From Saccoglossus kowalevskii (Eukaryota; Hemichordata; Enteropneusta; Harrimaniidae), in the NCBI RefSeq assembly GCF_000003605.2, contig NW_003146505.1, positions 1-20,829 of the forward strand: DNA of 20,829 bases. Reading direction: 5' to 3'. The notes beneath the pieces were generated by a model. The model saw nothing but the letters and a program-made list of their open reading frames with translations. It made no database searches and had not been told where the DNA came from. Position numbers and translations under genes: made by a program. This document shows, piece by piece, positions 1 through 11,239 of the stretch. How positions within the stretch are numbered: the first letter of the stretch is position 1; each line of letters opens with the position of its first letter.

Positions 1-1
1 T

Positions 2-600
2 GGGTATCCATTATTCAGTGCTAGGCATTGGTTTAGGGTACATTTAATGGGTATCTAGTATTCAGAGCAATGCATTGGTATAGGTTGCACTAATGGGTAT
101 CCAGTATTCAGAACTAGGCATTGGTTTCGGGTACACTAATGGGTATCCAGTATTCAGAGCAATGCATTGGTATAGGTTGCGCTAATGGGTTTCCAGTATT
201 CAGAGCTAGGCATTGGTTTAGGTTGCACTAATGGGTATCCAGTATTCAGAGCGAGGCATTGGTATAGGTTGCACTTATGGGTATCCAGTATTCAAAGCTA
301 GATATTGGTATAGGTTGCACTAATGGGTACCCAGTATTCAGAGCTAGGCATTGGTTTAGGTTGCACTAATGGGTATCCAGTATTCAGAGTTAGGCATTGG
401 TATAGGTTGCACTAATGGGTATCCACTATTCAGAGCTAGGCATTGGTTTAGGTTGCACTAATGGGTATCCAGTATTCAGAGCTAGGCATTGGTATAGGTT
501 GCACTAATGGGTATCCAGTATTCAGAGCTAGGCATTGGTAAAGGTTGCACTAATGGGTATCCAGTATTAAGAGCAATGCATTGGTATAGGTTGCACTAAT
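2..600. repeat. 13-monomer block, left copy
   Basis: Thirteen monomers, the first 47 bp long because of an extra t (gtacatttaat). The order of variants is: ccattattcagtgc with ttta; caatgc; gaactagg with ttta; caatgc; a gggtttcc monomer; a cgagg monomer ending cacttat; caaagctagatatt; gggtaccc; gagttagg; ccactatt; plain; ggtaaagg; and tattaagagcaatgc. At 601 the first six types start again in the same order, 599 bp later (13 x 46 + 1). The last part (279-554) is instead repeated at 1337-1612, displaced by 23 monomers. The block therefore looks like the 601-1612 segment minus ten monomers. Direction of change (loss here or gain there) is inference. Confidence 0.85.
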
Positions 601-1612
601 GGGTATCCATTATTCAGTGCTAGGCATTGGTTTAGGGTACACTAATGGGTATCCAGTATTCAGAGCAATGCATTGGTATAGGTTGCACTAATGGGTATCC
701 AGTATTCAGAACTAGGCATTGGTTTATGGTACACTAATGGGTATCCAGTATTCAGAGCAATGCATTGGTATAGGTTGCACTAATGGGTTTCCAGTATTCA
801 GAGCTAGGCATTGGTTTAGGTTGCACTAATGGGTATCCAGTATTCAGAGCGAGGCATTGGTATAGGTTGCACTTATGGGTATCCTGTATTCAGAGCTAGG
901 CATTGGTATAGGGTACACTAATGGGTATCCAGTATTCAGAGCTAGGCATTGGTATAGGTTGCACTAATGGGTATCCAGTATTCAGAGCAATGCATTGGTA
1001 TAGGCTGCACTAATGGGTATCCAGTATTCAGAGCTAGGCAATGGTATAGGGTGCACTAATGGGTATCCAGTATTCAGAGCTAGGCATTGGTATAGGTTGC
1101 ACTAATGGGTATCCAATATTCAGAGCTAGGCATTGTTATAGGTTGCACTAATGGGTATCCAGTATTCAGTGCTAGGCATTGGTATTGGGTACACTAATCG
1201 GTATCCAGTATTCAGAGCTAGGCATTGGTATAGGTTGCACTAATGGGTATCCAGTATTCAGAGCTAGGAATTGGTATAGGTTACACTAATGGGTATCCAG
1301 TATTCAGAGCTAGGCATTGGTTTAGCTTGCACAAATGGGTATCCAGTATTCAAAGCTAGATATTGGTATAGGTTGCACTAATGGGTACCCAGTATTCAGA
1401 GCTAGGCATTGGTTTAGGTTGCACTAATGGGTATCCAGTATTCAGAGTTAGGCATTGGTATAGGTTGCACTAATGGGTATCCACTATTCAGAGCTAGGCA
1501 TTGGTTTAGGTTGCACTAATGGGTATCCAGTATTCAGAGCTAGGCATTGGTATAGGTTGCACTAATGGGTATCCAGTATTCAGAGCTAGGCATTGGTAAA
1601 GGTTGCACTAAT
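601..1612. repeat. 23-monomer block, longer version of the left block
   Basis: This block begins with the same six variant monomers as position 2 and ends with the same six (caaagctagatatt at 1337, gggtaccc at 1383, gagttagg at 1429, ccactatt at 1475, plain at 1521, ggtaaagg at 1567). Between them are ten further monomers at 877-1336. That middle part includes a distinctive cassette at 969-1152: caatgc with gctgcac, ctaggcaatgg with gggtgcac, a plain monomer, then ccaatatt with cattgttat. The same cassette lies at 15555-15738 and 11424-11607. The left part matches 15187 onward at a constant offset of 14586; the right part (1199-1566) matches 17303-17670, with a measured offset of 16104. Confidence 0.85.
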
Positions 1613-2440
1613 GGATATCCAGTATTCAGAGCTAGGCATTGGTATAGGGTATACTAATAGGTATCCAGTATACAGAGCTAGGCATTGGTTTAGGTTGCAC
1701 TAATGGGTATCCAGTATTCAGAGCTAGGCATTGGTATAGGGTACACTAATGGGTATCCAGTATTCAGAGCTAGGCATTGGTATAGGTTGCACTAATGGGT
1801 ATCCAGTATTCAGAGCTAGGCATTGGTATAGGGTACACTAATGGGTATTCAGTATTCAGAGCTAGGCATTGGTATAGGTTGCACTAATGGGTATCCAGTA
1901 TTCAGAGCTAGGCATTGGTATAGGTTGCACTAACTGGTATCCACTATTCAGAGCTAAGCATTGGTTTAGGTTGCACTAATGGGTATCCAGTATTCAGAGC
2001 TAGGCATTGGTATAGGTTGCACTAAGGGGTATCCAGTATTCAGAGCTAGGCATTGGTTTAGGTTGCACTAATGGGTATCCAATATTCAGAGCTAGGCATT
2101 GCTTTAGGTTGCACTAATGGGTATCCAGTATTCAGAGCTAGGCATTGGTATAGGTTGCACTAATGGGTATCCAGTATTCAGAGCTAGGAATTGGTATAGG
2201 GTACACTAATGGGTATCCAGTATTCAGAGCTAGGCATTGGTTTAGGTTGCACTAATGGGAACCCAGTATTCAGAGTTAGGCATTGGTATATGTTGCACTA
2301 ATGGGTATCCAGTATTCAGAGCAAGGCATTGGTATAGGTTGCACTAATGGGTATCCAGTATTCAGAGCAATGCATTGGTATAGGTTGCACTAATGGGTAT
2401 CCAGTATTCAGAGCTAGGTATTGGTATAGGTTGCACTAAT
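1613..2440. repeat. mostly majority-type monomers
   Basis: Eighteen monomers, mainly ctagg with tata. Recognisable variants are ggatatcc at 1613, a gggtatactaatagg junction near 1649 that recurs near 19733, a taactggtatccactatt monomer with ctaagcattggttt near 1935 (a relative of the HOR-start monomer at 8279), ccaatatt near 2071 and a gggaaccc monomer near 2257. I saw no clear internal higher-order period here. Nothing other than satellite is present. Confidence 0.7.
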
Positions 2441-2807
2441 GGGTATCCAGTATTCAGAGCAATGCATTGGTATAGGGTGCACTGATGGCATCCATTATTC
2501 AGAGTTAGGCATTGGTATAGGTTGCACTAATGGGTATCTATTATTCAGAGCTAGGCATTGGTTTAGGGTACACTAATGGGTATCCAGTATTAAGAGCAAT
2601 GCATTGGTATAGGTTGCACTAATGGGTATCCATTATTCAGAGCTAGGCATTGGTTTAGGGTACACTAATGGGTATCCAGTGTTCAGAGCAATGCGTTGGT
2701 ATAGGTTGCACTAATGGGTATCCAGTATTCAGAGCTAGGCATTGGTTTAGGGTACACTAATGGGTATCCAGTATTCAGAGCAATGCATTGGTATATGTTG
2801 CACTAAT
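2441..2807. repeat. alternating A/B dimer tract, copy 1
   Basis: The tract opens with a caatgc monomer carrying gggtgcactgat, then a 45-bp monomer with ccattattcagagtt. From 2532 it alternates strictly: type A (ctagg, ttta, gggtacac) at 2532, 2624 and 2716, and type B (caatg, tata, ggttgcac or close) at 2578, 2670 and 2762, giving three 92-bp dimers. The first B has tattaagagc and the second has caatgcgttgg. The same order with the same private changes recurs at 5840-6115, displaced by 3308 bp (72 monomers minus four single-base losses). Confidence 0.85.
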
Positions 2808-3772
2808 GGGTATCCAGTATTCAGAGCAATGCATTGGTATAGGTTGCACTAATGGGTATCCAGTATTCAGAGCTAGGCATTGGTATAGGTTGCACTAATT
2901 GGTATCCACTATTCAGAGCTAGGCATTGGTTTAGGTTGCACTAATGGGTATCCAGTATCAGAGCTAGGCATTGGTATAGGTTACACTAATGGGTATCCAG
3001 TATTCAGAGCTAAGCATTGGTATAGGTTGCACTAATGGGTATCCAGTATTCAGAGCTAGGCATTAGTTCAGGGTACACTAATGGGTATCCAGTATTCAGA
3101 GCGAGGCATTGGTATGGGTTGCACTAATGAGTATCCAGTATTCAGAGCTAGGCATTGGTATAGGGTACACTAATGGGTATCCAGTATTCAGAACTAGGCA
3201 TTGGTATAGGGTACACTAATGGGTATCCAGTATTCAGAGCTAGGCATTGGTATAGGTTGCACTAATGGGTATCCAGTATTCAGAGCTAGGCATTGGTATA
3301 GGTTCCACTAATGAGTATCCAGTATTCAGAGCTAGGCATTGGTATAGGTTGCACTAATGGGTATCCAGTATTCAGAGCTAAACATTGGTATAGGGTAAAC
3401 AAATGGGTATCCAGTATTCAAAGCTAGGCATAGGTATAGGTTGCACTAATGGGTATCCAGTATTCAGGGCTAGGAATTGGTATAGGTTGCACTAATGGGT
3501 ATCCAGTATTCAGAGCTAGGTATTGGTATAGGGAAAACTAATGGGTATCCAGTATTCAGAGCTAGGCATTGGTTTAGGTTGCACTAATGGGTATCCAGTA
3601 TTCAACGCTAGGCATTGGTATAGGTTGCACTAATGGGTATCCAGTATTTAGAGCTAGGCATTGGTATAGGTTGCACTAATGGGTATCCAGTATTCAGAGC
3701 AATGCATTGGTATAGGTTGCACTAATGGGTATCCAGTATTCAGAGCTAGGCATTGGTATAGGTTGCACTAAT
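2808..3772. repeat. mixed monomers with the first ggaaaac cassette
   Basis: This segment is about 21 monomers, mostly ctagg/tata. One at 2946 lacks one t (tatcag). A cgagg monomer followed by a gagtatcc monomer near 3092-3140 resembles the tail of the large HOR without its 9-bp duplication. At 3405-3542 sits a cassette of caaagctagg, cagggctagg and gggaaaac monomers, seen again at 6346-6483 and 18131-18268. I saw no regular short higher-order period. Confidence 0.65.
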
Positions 3773-4506
3773 GGGTATCCAGTATTCAGAGCAATGCATT
3801 GGTATAGGGTGCACTGATGGTATCCATTATTCAGAGTTCGGCATTGGTATAGGTTGCACTAATGGGTATCTATTATTCAGAGCTAGGCATTGGTTTAGGG
3901 TACACTAATGGGTATCCAGTATTCAGAGCAATGCATTGGTATAGGTGGCACTAATGGGTATCCAATATTCAGAGCTAGGCATTGGTTTAGGGTACACTAA
4001 TGGGTATCCAGTATTCAGAGCAATGCATTGGTATAGGTTGCACTAATGGGTATCCATTATTCAGAGCTAGGCATTGGTTTAGGGTACACTAATGGGTATC
4101 CAGTATTCAGAGCAATGTATTGGTATAGGTGGCACTAATGGGTATCCAATATTCAGAGCTAGGCATTGGTTTAGGGTACACTAATGGGTATCCAGTATTC
4201 AGAGCAATGCATTGGTATAGGTTGCACTTATGGGTATCCAGTATTCAGAGCTAGGCATTGGTATAGGTTGCACTAATGGGTATCCAATATTCAGAGCAAT
4301 GCATTGGTATAGGTTGCACTAATGGGTATCCAGTATTCAGAGCTAGGCATTGGTATAGGTTGCACTAATGGTATCTATTATTCAGAGCTAGGCATTGGTT
4401 TAGGGTACACTAATGGGTATCCAGTATTCAGAGCAATGCATTGGTATAGGTGGCACTAATGGGTATCCAATATTCAGAGCTAGGCATTGGTATAGGTTGC
4501 ACTATT
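3773..4506. repeat. A/B dimer tract with a 184-bp tetramer
   Basis: After a caatgc/gggtgcactgat monomer and a 45-bp ccattattcagagtt monomer (the same entry as at 2441), four A/B dimers follow at 3864-4231. Every second dimer shares private changes: B with ggtggcac (3910, 4094) followed by A with ccaatatt (3956, 4140). The real unit is thus four monomers, 3864-4047 and 4048-4231, differing at only three bases by my reading. A further partial tetramer starts at 4370 with the same ctattattc, ggtggcac, ccaatatt order. One monomer is 45 bp (4370-4414). Confidence 0.85.
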
Positions 4507-5794
4507 GGGTGTCCAGTATTCAGAGCAATGCATTGGCATAGGTTGCACTAATGGGTATCCAGTATTCAGAGCTAGGCATTGGTATAGGTTGCACTAATGG
4601 GTCTCCAGTATTCAGAGCTAGGGATTGGTATATGGTAAACTAATGGGTATCCAGTATTCAAAGCTAGGCATTGGTATAGGTTGCACTAATGGGTATCCAG
4701 TATTCAGAGCAATGCATTGGTATAGGTTGCACTAATGGGTATCCAGTATTCAGAGCTAGGCATTGGTATAGGGAAAACTAATGGGTATCCGGTATTCAGA
4801 GCAATGCATTGGTATAGGTTGCACTTATGGGTATCCAGTATTCAGAGCAAGGCATTGGTATAGGTTGCACTAATGGGTATCCATTATTCAGAGCAATGCA
4901 TTGGTATAGATTGCACTAATGGGTATCCAGTATTCAGAGCAATGCATTGGTATAGGTTGCACTAATGGGTATCCAGTATTCAGAGCTAGGCATTGGTATA
5001 GGTTGCACTAATGAGTATCCAGTATTCAGAGCTAGGCATTGGTATAGGGTGCACTAATGGGTATCCAGTATTCAGAGCAAGGCATTGGTATAGGGTACAC
5101 TAATGGGTATCCAGTATTGAGAGCAATGCATTGGCATAGGTTGCACTAATGGGTATCCAGTATTCAGAGCTAGGCATTGGTTTAGGTTGCACTAATGGGT
5201 ATCCAGTATTCAGAGCTAGGCATTGGTATAGGGTACACTAATGGGTATCCAGTATTCAGAGCTAAGCATTGGTATAGGGTACACTAATGGGTATCCAGTA
5301 TTCAGAGCTAGGCATTGGTATAGGGTACACTAATGGGTATCCAGTATTCAGAGCGAGGCATTGGTATAGGTTGCACTAATGGGTATCCAGTATTCAGAGC
5401 TAGGTATTGGTTTAGGTTGCACTAATGGGTATCCAGTATTCAACGCTAGGCATTGGTATAGGTTGCACTAATGGGTATCCAGTATTTAGAGCTAGGCATT
5501 GGTATAGGTTGCACTAATGGGTATCCAGTATTCAGAGCTAGGCATTGGTATAGGGTAAACTAATGGGTATCCAGTATTCAGAGCTAGGCATTGGCTTAGG
5601 TTGCACTAATGGGTATCCAGTATTCAGAGCAAGGCATTGGTATAGGTTGCACTAATGGGTATCCAGTATTCAGAACAATGCATTGGTATATGTTGCACTA
5701 ATGGGTATCCAGTATTCAGAGCTAGGCATTGGTATAGGTTGCACTAATGGGTATCCAGTATTCAGAGCAATGCATTGGTATAGGGTGCACTGAT
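4507..5794. repeat. mixed block including the 60-monomer-displaced copy
   Basis: Variants at 4599 (gggtctcc with atatggtaaac) and 4645 (caaagc) form a partial copy of the cassette at 6300 and 18085. From about 4790 to 5330 the order of variants equals that at 7550-8090: cacttat, ccattattcagagcaatgc with agattgc, a gagtatcc monomer, a gggtgcac monomer, tattgagagcaatgc with ggcatagg, a ttta monomer, and ctaagcatt. The offset is exactly 2760 bp (60 monomers). The rest (5330-5794) is mixed, with caacgctagg and tatttagagc monomers shared with 3600-3690. Confidence 0.75.
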
Positions 5795-6115
5795 GGTATC
5801 CATTATTCAGAGTTAGGCATTGGTATAGGTTGCACTAATGGGCATCTATTATTCAGAGCTAGGCATTGGTTTAGGGTACACTAATGGGTATCCAGTATTA
5901 AGAGCAATGCATTGGTATAGGTTGCACTAATGGGTATCCATTATTCAGAGCTAGGCATTGGTTTAGGGTACACTAATGGGTATCCAGTATTCAGAGCAAT
6001 GCGTTGGTATAGGTTGCACTAATGGGTATCCAGTATTCAGAGCTAGGCATTGGTTTAGGGTACACTAATGGGTATCCAGTATTCAGAGCAATGCATTGGT
6101 ATAGATTGCACTAAT
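5795..6115. repeat. alternating A/B dimer tract, copy 2
   Basis: This tract is entered, like the first, by a caatgc/gggtgcactgat monomer and a 45-bp ccattattcagagtt monomer. A monomers lie at 5840, 5932 and 6024 and B monomers at 5886, 5978 and 6070. It keeps the private tattaagagc and caatgcgttgg changes of 2532-2807, so the two tracts descend from one ancestral segment and not from independent local amplification. Confidence 0.85.
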
Positions 6116-7049
6116 GGGTATCCAGTATTCAGAGCTAGGCATTGGTATAGGGTACATTAATGGGTATCCAGTATTCAGAGCTAGGCATTGGTATAGGGTA
6201 CACTAATGGGTATCCAGTATTCAGAGCTAGGCATTGGTATAGGTTGTACTAATGGGTATCCAGTATTCAGAGTGAGGGATTGGTATAGGTTGCACTAATG
6301 GGTCTCCAGTATTCAGAGCTAGGCATTGGTATATGGTAAACTAATGGGTATCCAGTATTCAAAGCTAGGCATTGGTATAGGTTGCACTAATGGGTATCCA
6401 GTATTCAGGGCTAGGCATTGGTATAGGTTGCACTAATGGGTATCCAGTATTCAGAGCTCGGCATTGGTATAGGGAAAACTAATGGGTATCAAGTATTCAG
6501 AGCTAGGCATTGGTATTGGGTGCACTAATGGGTATCCAGTAATCAGAGCAAGGCATTGGTATAGGGTACACTAATGGGTATCCAGTATTGAGAGCAATGC
6601 ATTGGCATAGGTTGCACTAATGGGTATCCAGTATTCAGAGCTAGGCATGGGTTTAGGTTGCACTAATGGGTATCCAGTATTCAGAGCTAGGCATTGGTAT
6701 AGGGTACACTAATGGGTATCCAGTATTCAGAGCAATGCATTGGTATAGATTGCACTAATGGGTATCCAGTATTCAGAGCTAGGCATTGGTATAAGGTTGC
6801 ACTAATGAGTATCCAGTATTCAGAGCTAGGCATTGGTATAGGTTGCACAAATGGGTATCCAGTATTCAGAGCAAGGCATTGGTAAAGGGTACACTAATGG
6901 GTATCCAGTATTGAGAGCAATGCATTGGCATAGGTTGCACTAATGGGTATCCAGTATTCAGAGCTAGGCATTGACTTAGGTTGCACTAATGGGTATCCAG
7001 TATTCAGAGATAGGCATTGGTATAGGGTACACTAATGGGTATCCAGTAT
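6116..7049. repeat. mixed monomers with a 7-monomer duplication
   Basis: The segment holds a gtacattaat monomer (near 6152) without the 9-bp duplication, then cgagggatt-like monomers related to 20515-20715. The cassette gggtctcc, caaagc, cagggc, ggaaaac lies at 6300-6483. The marker tattgagagcaatgc with ggcatagg occurs at 6588 and again at 6911, 323 bp apart (7 x 46 + 1); the extra base is an additional a in ggtataagg near 6794. Each marker is preceded by a caagg/gggtac monomer, so this is a local seven-monomer duplication. Confidence 0.75.
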
Positions 7050-8421
7050 TCAGAGCTAAACATTGGTATAGGGTACACTAATGGGTATCCAGTATTCAGA
7101 GCTTGGCATTGGTATAGCGTACACTAATGGGTATCCAGTATTCAGAGCTAGGCATTGGTATAGGTTGCACTAATGGGTATCCAGTATTCAGAGCTAGGCA
7201 TTGGTATAGGGTACACTAATGGGTATCCAGTATTCAGAGCTAGGCATTGGTATAGGTTGCACTAATGGGTATCCAGTATTCAGAGCTAGGCATTGGTATA
7301 GGTTGCACTAATTGGTATCCACTATTCAGAGCTAAGCATTGGTTTAGGTTGCACTAATGGGAATCCAGTATTCAGAGCTAGGCATTGGTATAGGTTGCAC
7401 TAATGGGTATCCAGTATTCAGAGCTAGGCATTGGTTTAGGTTGCACTAATGGGTATCCAGTATTCAGAGCAATTCATTGGTATAGGTAGCACTAATGGGT
7501 ATCCAGTATTCAGAGCTAGGCATTGGTTTAGGGGACACTAATGGGTATCCAGTATTCAGAGCAATGCATTGGTATAGGTTGCACTTATGGGTATCCAGTA
7601 TTCAGAGCTAGGCATTGGTATAGGTTGCACTAATGGGTATCCATTATTCAGAGCAATGCATTAGTATAGATTGCACTAATGGGTATCCAGTGTTCAGAGC
7701 AATGCATTGGTATAGGTTGCACTAATGGGTATCCAGTATTCAGAGCTAGGCATTGGTATAGGTTGCACTAATGAGTATCCAGTATTCAGAGCTAGGCATT
7801 GGTATAGGGTGCACTAATGGGTATCCAGTATTGAGAGCAAGGCATTGGTATAGGGTACACTAATGGGTATCCAGTATTGAGAGCAATGCATTGGCATAGG
7901 TTGCACTTATGGGTATCCAGTATTCAGAGCTAGGCATTGGTTTAGGTTGCACTAATGGGTATCCAGTATTCAGAGCTAGGCATTGGTATAGGGTACACTA
8001 ATGGGTATCCAGTATTCAGAGCTAAGCATTGGTATAGGGTACACTAATTGGTATCCAGTATTCAGAGCTAGGCATTGATATAAGGTTCACTAATGGGTAT
8101 CCAGTATTCAGAGCTAGGCATTGGTATAGGTTGCACTAATGGGTATCCAGTATTCAGAGCTAGGCATTGGTATAGGGTACACTAATGGGTATCCAGTATT
8201 CAGAGCTAGGCATTGGTATAGGTTGCACTAATGGGTATCCGGTATTCAGAGCTAGGCATTGGTATAGGTTGCACTAATTGGTATCCACTATTCAGAGCTA
8301 AGCATTGGTTTAGGTTGCACTAATGGTAATCCAGTATTCAGAGCTAGGCATTGGTATAGGTTGCACAAATGGGTATCCAGTATTCAGAGCTAGGCATTGG
8401 TTTAGGTTGCACTAATGGGTA
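7050..8421. repeat. 21-monomer displaced pair
   Basis: The run ending in a tggtatccactatt monomer with ctaagcattggttt (7313) followed by an altered gggaatcc monomer recurs at 8279 and 8325, exactly 966 bp (21 monomers) later, together with about nine monomers to its left. The right copy is part of the large HOR starting at 7819. The stretch 7550-8090 is also the partner of 4790-5330. So two periodicities overlap here, which fits successive duplications of different size. Confidence 0.75.
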
Positions 8422-9162
8422 TCCAATATTCAGAGCTAGGCATTGGTTTAGGTTGCACTAATGGGTATCCAGTATTCAGAGCTAGGCATTGGTATAGGTT
8501 GCACTAATGGGTATCCAGTATTCAGAGCTAGGAATTGGTATAGGGTACACTAATGGGTATCCAGTATTCAGAGCTAGGCATTGGTTTAGCTTGCACTAAT
8601 GGGTATCCAGTATTCAAAGCTAGATATTGGTATAGGTTGCACTAATTGGTATCCAGTATTCAGAGCTAGGCATTGGTTTAGCTTGCACTAATGGGTATCC
8701 AGTATTCAAAGCTAGATATTGGTATAGGTTGCACTAATGGGTATCCAGTATTCAGAGCTAAGCATTGGTATAGGTTGCACTAATGGGTATCCAGTATCCA
8801 GAGCTAGGCATTGGTATATGTTGCACTAATGGGTATCCAGTATTTAGAGCCTGCCATTGGTTTAGGTTGCACTAATGCGTATCCAGTGTTCAGAGCTAGG
8901 TATTGGTTTAGGTTGCACTAATGGGTATCCAGTATCCAGAGCTAGGCATCGGTATAGGTTGCACTAATGGGTATCCAGTATTCAGAGCTAGGCATTGGTA
9001 CAGGTTGCACTAATGGGTATCCAGTATTCAGATCTAGGCATTAGTTTAGGGTACACTAATGGGTATCCCAGTATTCAGAGCGAAGCATTGGTATAGATTG
9101 CACTAATGAGTATCCAGTATTCAGAGCTAGGCATTGGTATAGGGTACATTAATTACATTAAT
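7819..9162. repeat. higher-order repeat unit, copy 1 (29 monomers)
   Basis: 1344 bp: 29 monomers plus 10 bp. The order begins tattgagagcaagg (7819), tattgagagcaatgc with ggcatagg (7865), ttta, gggtac, ctaagc; continues through ccggtatt (8233), tggtatccactatt (8279), ggtaatcc with cacaaat (8325), ccaatatt (8417), ctaggaatt (8509), two rounds of tttagcttgc plus caaagctagatatt (8555-8738), tatccagagc with tatatg (8785), tttagagcctgccatt (8831), gcgtatcc (8877), catcggtat (8923), cattagttta (9015), cgaagc with agattgc (9061, one extra c) and ends at 9108-9162 with a gagtatcc monomer bearing the 9-bp duplication. Copy 2 begins at the next base. Confidence 0.9.
9145..9162. repeat. 9-bp tandem duplication in a monomer tail, copy 1
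   Basis: The sequence is tacattaat written twice, extending a 46-bp monomer to 55 bp. The usual tail is tacactaat; this one carries a c-to-t change and is then duplicated. It marks the end of the 29-monomer unit. Confidence 0.95.
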
Positions 9163-10321
9163 GGGTATCCAGTATTGAGAGCAAGGCATTGGTATAGGGT
9201 ACACTAATGGGTATCCAGTATTGAGAGCAATGCATTGGCATAGGTTGCACTTATGGGTATCCAGTATTCAGAGCTAGGCATTGGTTTAGGTTGCACTAAT
9301 GGGTATCCAGTATTTAGAGCTAGGCATTGGTATAGGGTACACTAATGGGTATCCAGTATTCAGAGCTAAGCATTGGTATAGGTTGTACTAATGGGTATCC
9401 AGTATTCAGAGCTAGGCATTGGTATAGGGTACACTAATGGGTATCCAGTATTCAGAGCTAGGCATTGGTATAGGTTGCACTAATGGGTATCCGGTATTCA
9501 GAGCTAGGCATTGGTATAGGTTGCACTAATTGGTATCCACTATTCAGAGCTAAGCATTGGTTTAGGTTGCACTAATGGTAATCCAGTATTCAGAGCTAGG
9601 CATTGGTATAGGTTGCACAAATGGGTATCCAGTATTCAGAGCTAGGCATTGGTTTAGGTTGCACTAATGGGTATCCAATATTCAGAGCTAGGCATTGGTT
9701 AAGGTTGCACTAATGGGTATCCAGTATTCAGAGCTAGGCATTGGTATAGGTTGCACTAATGGGTATCCAGTATTCAGAGCTAGGAATTGGTATAGGGTAC
9801 ACTAATGGGTATCCAGTATTCAGAGCTAGGCATTGGTTTAGCTTGAAGTAATGGGTATCCAGTATTCAAAGCTAGATATTGGTATAGGTTGCACTAATGG
9901 GTATCCAGTATTCAGAGCTAGGCATTGGTATAGATTGCACTAATGGGTATCCAGTATCCAGAGCTAGGCATTGGTATATGTTGCACTAATGGGTACCCAG
10001 TATTTAGAGCCTGCCATTGGTTTAGGTTGCACTAATGCGTATCCAGTATTCAGAGCTAGGTATTGGTTTAGGTTGCACTAATGGGTATCCAGTAACCAGA
10101 GCTAGGCATCGGTATAGGTTGCACTAATGGGTATCCAGTATTCAGAGCTAGGCATTGGTATAGGTTGCACTAATGGGTATCTAGTATTCAGAGCTAGGCA
10201 TTAGTTTAGGGTACACTAATGGGTATCCAGTATTCAGAGCGAAGCATTGGTATAGATTGCACTAATGAGTATCTAGTATTCAGAGCTAGGCATTGGTATA
10301 GGGTACATTAATTACATTAAT
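9163..10321. repeat. higher-order repeat unit, copy 2 (25 monomers)
   Basis: 1159 bp: 25 monomers plus 9 bp, directly following copy 1 and ending with the same duplicated gtacattaat motif. It has the variant order of copy 1 but lacks two monomers equivalent to 8049-8140 and has only one round of tttagcttgc plus caaagctagatatt where copy 1 has two. Offsets between the copies accordingly step from 1344 to 1252 to 1160 bp, then 1159 after the extra c at 9068. Private changes include gcttgaagtaat (9807 monomer), ggttaagg (9669) and agtaacc (10083). Copies are similar but not identical. Confidence 0.9.
10304..10321. repeat. 9-bp tandem duplication in a monomer tail, copy 2
   Basis: Identical to 9145-9162, with the same neighbours on the left (cattagttta monomer, cgaagc monomer with agattgc, gagtatcc monomer). 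It ends the 25-monomer unit. The right neighbours differ: here gggtac, gagttagg and cgagggatt monomers follow, as they do after 20579. Confidence 0.95.
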
Positions 10322-11239
10322 GGGTATCCAGTATTCAGAGCTAGGCATTGGTATAAGGTACAGTAATGGGTAACCAGTATTCAGAGTTAGGCATTGGTAT
10401 AGGTTGCACTAATGGGTATCCAGTATTCAGAGCGAGGGATTGGTATAGGTTGCACTAATGGGTATCCAGTATTCAGAGCTAGTCATTGGTATAGGTTCTA
10501 CTAACGGGTATCCAGTATTCAGAGCTAGGCATTGGTTTAGGGTACACTAATGGGTATCCAGTATTCAGAGCAATGCATTGGTATAGGTTGCACTAATGGG
10601 TATCCAGTATTCAGCGCTAGGCATTGGTTTAGGGTACACTAATGGGTATCCAGTATACAGAGCAATGCATTGGTATAGGTTGCACTTATGGGTATCCAGT
10701 ATCAGAGCTAGGCATTGTTATAGGTTGCACTAATGGGTATCCAGTATTCAGAGCTAGGCATTGGTATAGGGTACACTAATGGGTATCCAGTATTCTGAGC
10801 TAGGCATTGGTATAGGTTGCACTAATGGTATCCAGTATTCAGAGCTAGGCATTGGTTTAGGTTGCACTAATGGGTATCCAGTATTCAGAGCGAGGCATTG
10901 GTATAGGTTGCACTAATGGGTATCCAGTATTCAGAGCTAGGCATTGATATAGGGTACACTAATGGGTATCCAGTATTCAGAGCTAGGCATTGGTATAGGT
11001 TGCACTAATGGGTATCCAGTATTCAGAGCTAGGCATTGGTATAGGTTGCACTAATGGGTATCCAGTATTCAGAGCTAGGCATTGGTATAGGTTGCACTAA
11101 TGGGTATCCAGCATTCAGAGCTAGGCATTGGTATAGGTTGCACTAATGGGTATCCAGTATTCAGAGCTAGGCATTGGTTTAGGTTGCACTAATGGGTATC
11201 CAGTATTCAGAGCTAGGCATTGGTATAGGTTGCACTAAT
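10322..11239. repeat. mixed monomers after the HOR pair
   Basis: The first three monomers (aaggtacag, gagttagg with gggtaacc, cgagggatt) match those after 20579, so the homology with the right end of the window crosses the 9-bp duplication. A short A/B alternation lies near 10506-10690. One monomer lacks a t (tatcag, near 10700) and one is 45 bp (near 10817). From about 10850 monomers are mainly majority type. Nothing but satellite is visible. Confidence 0.65.
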
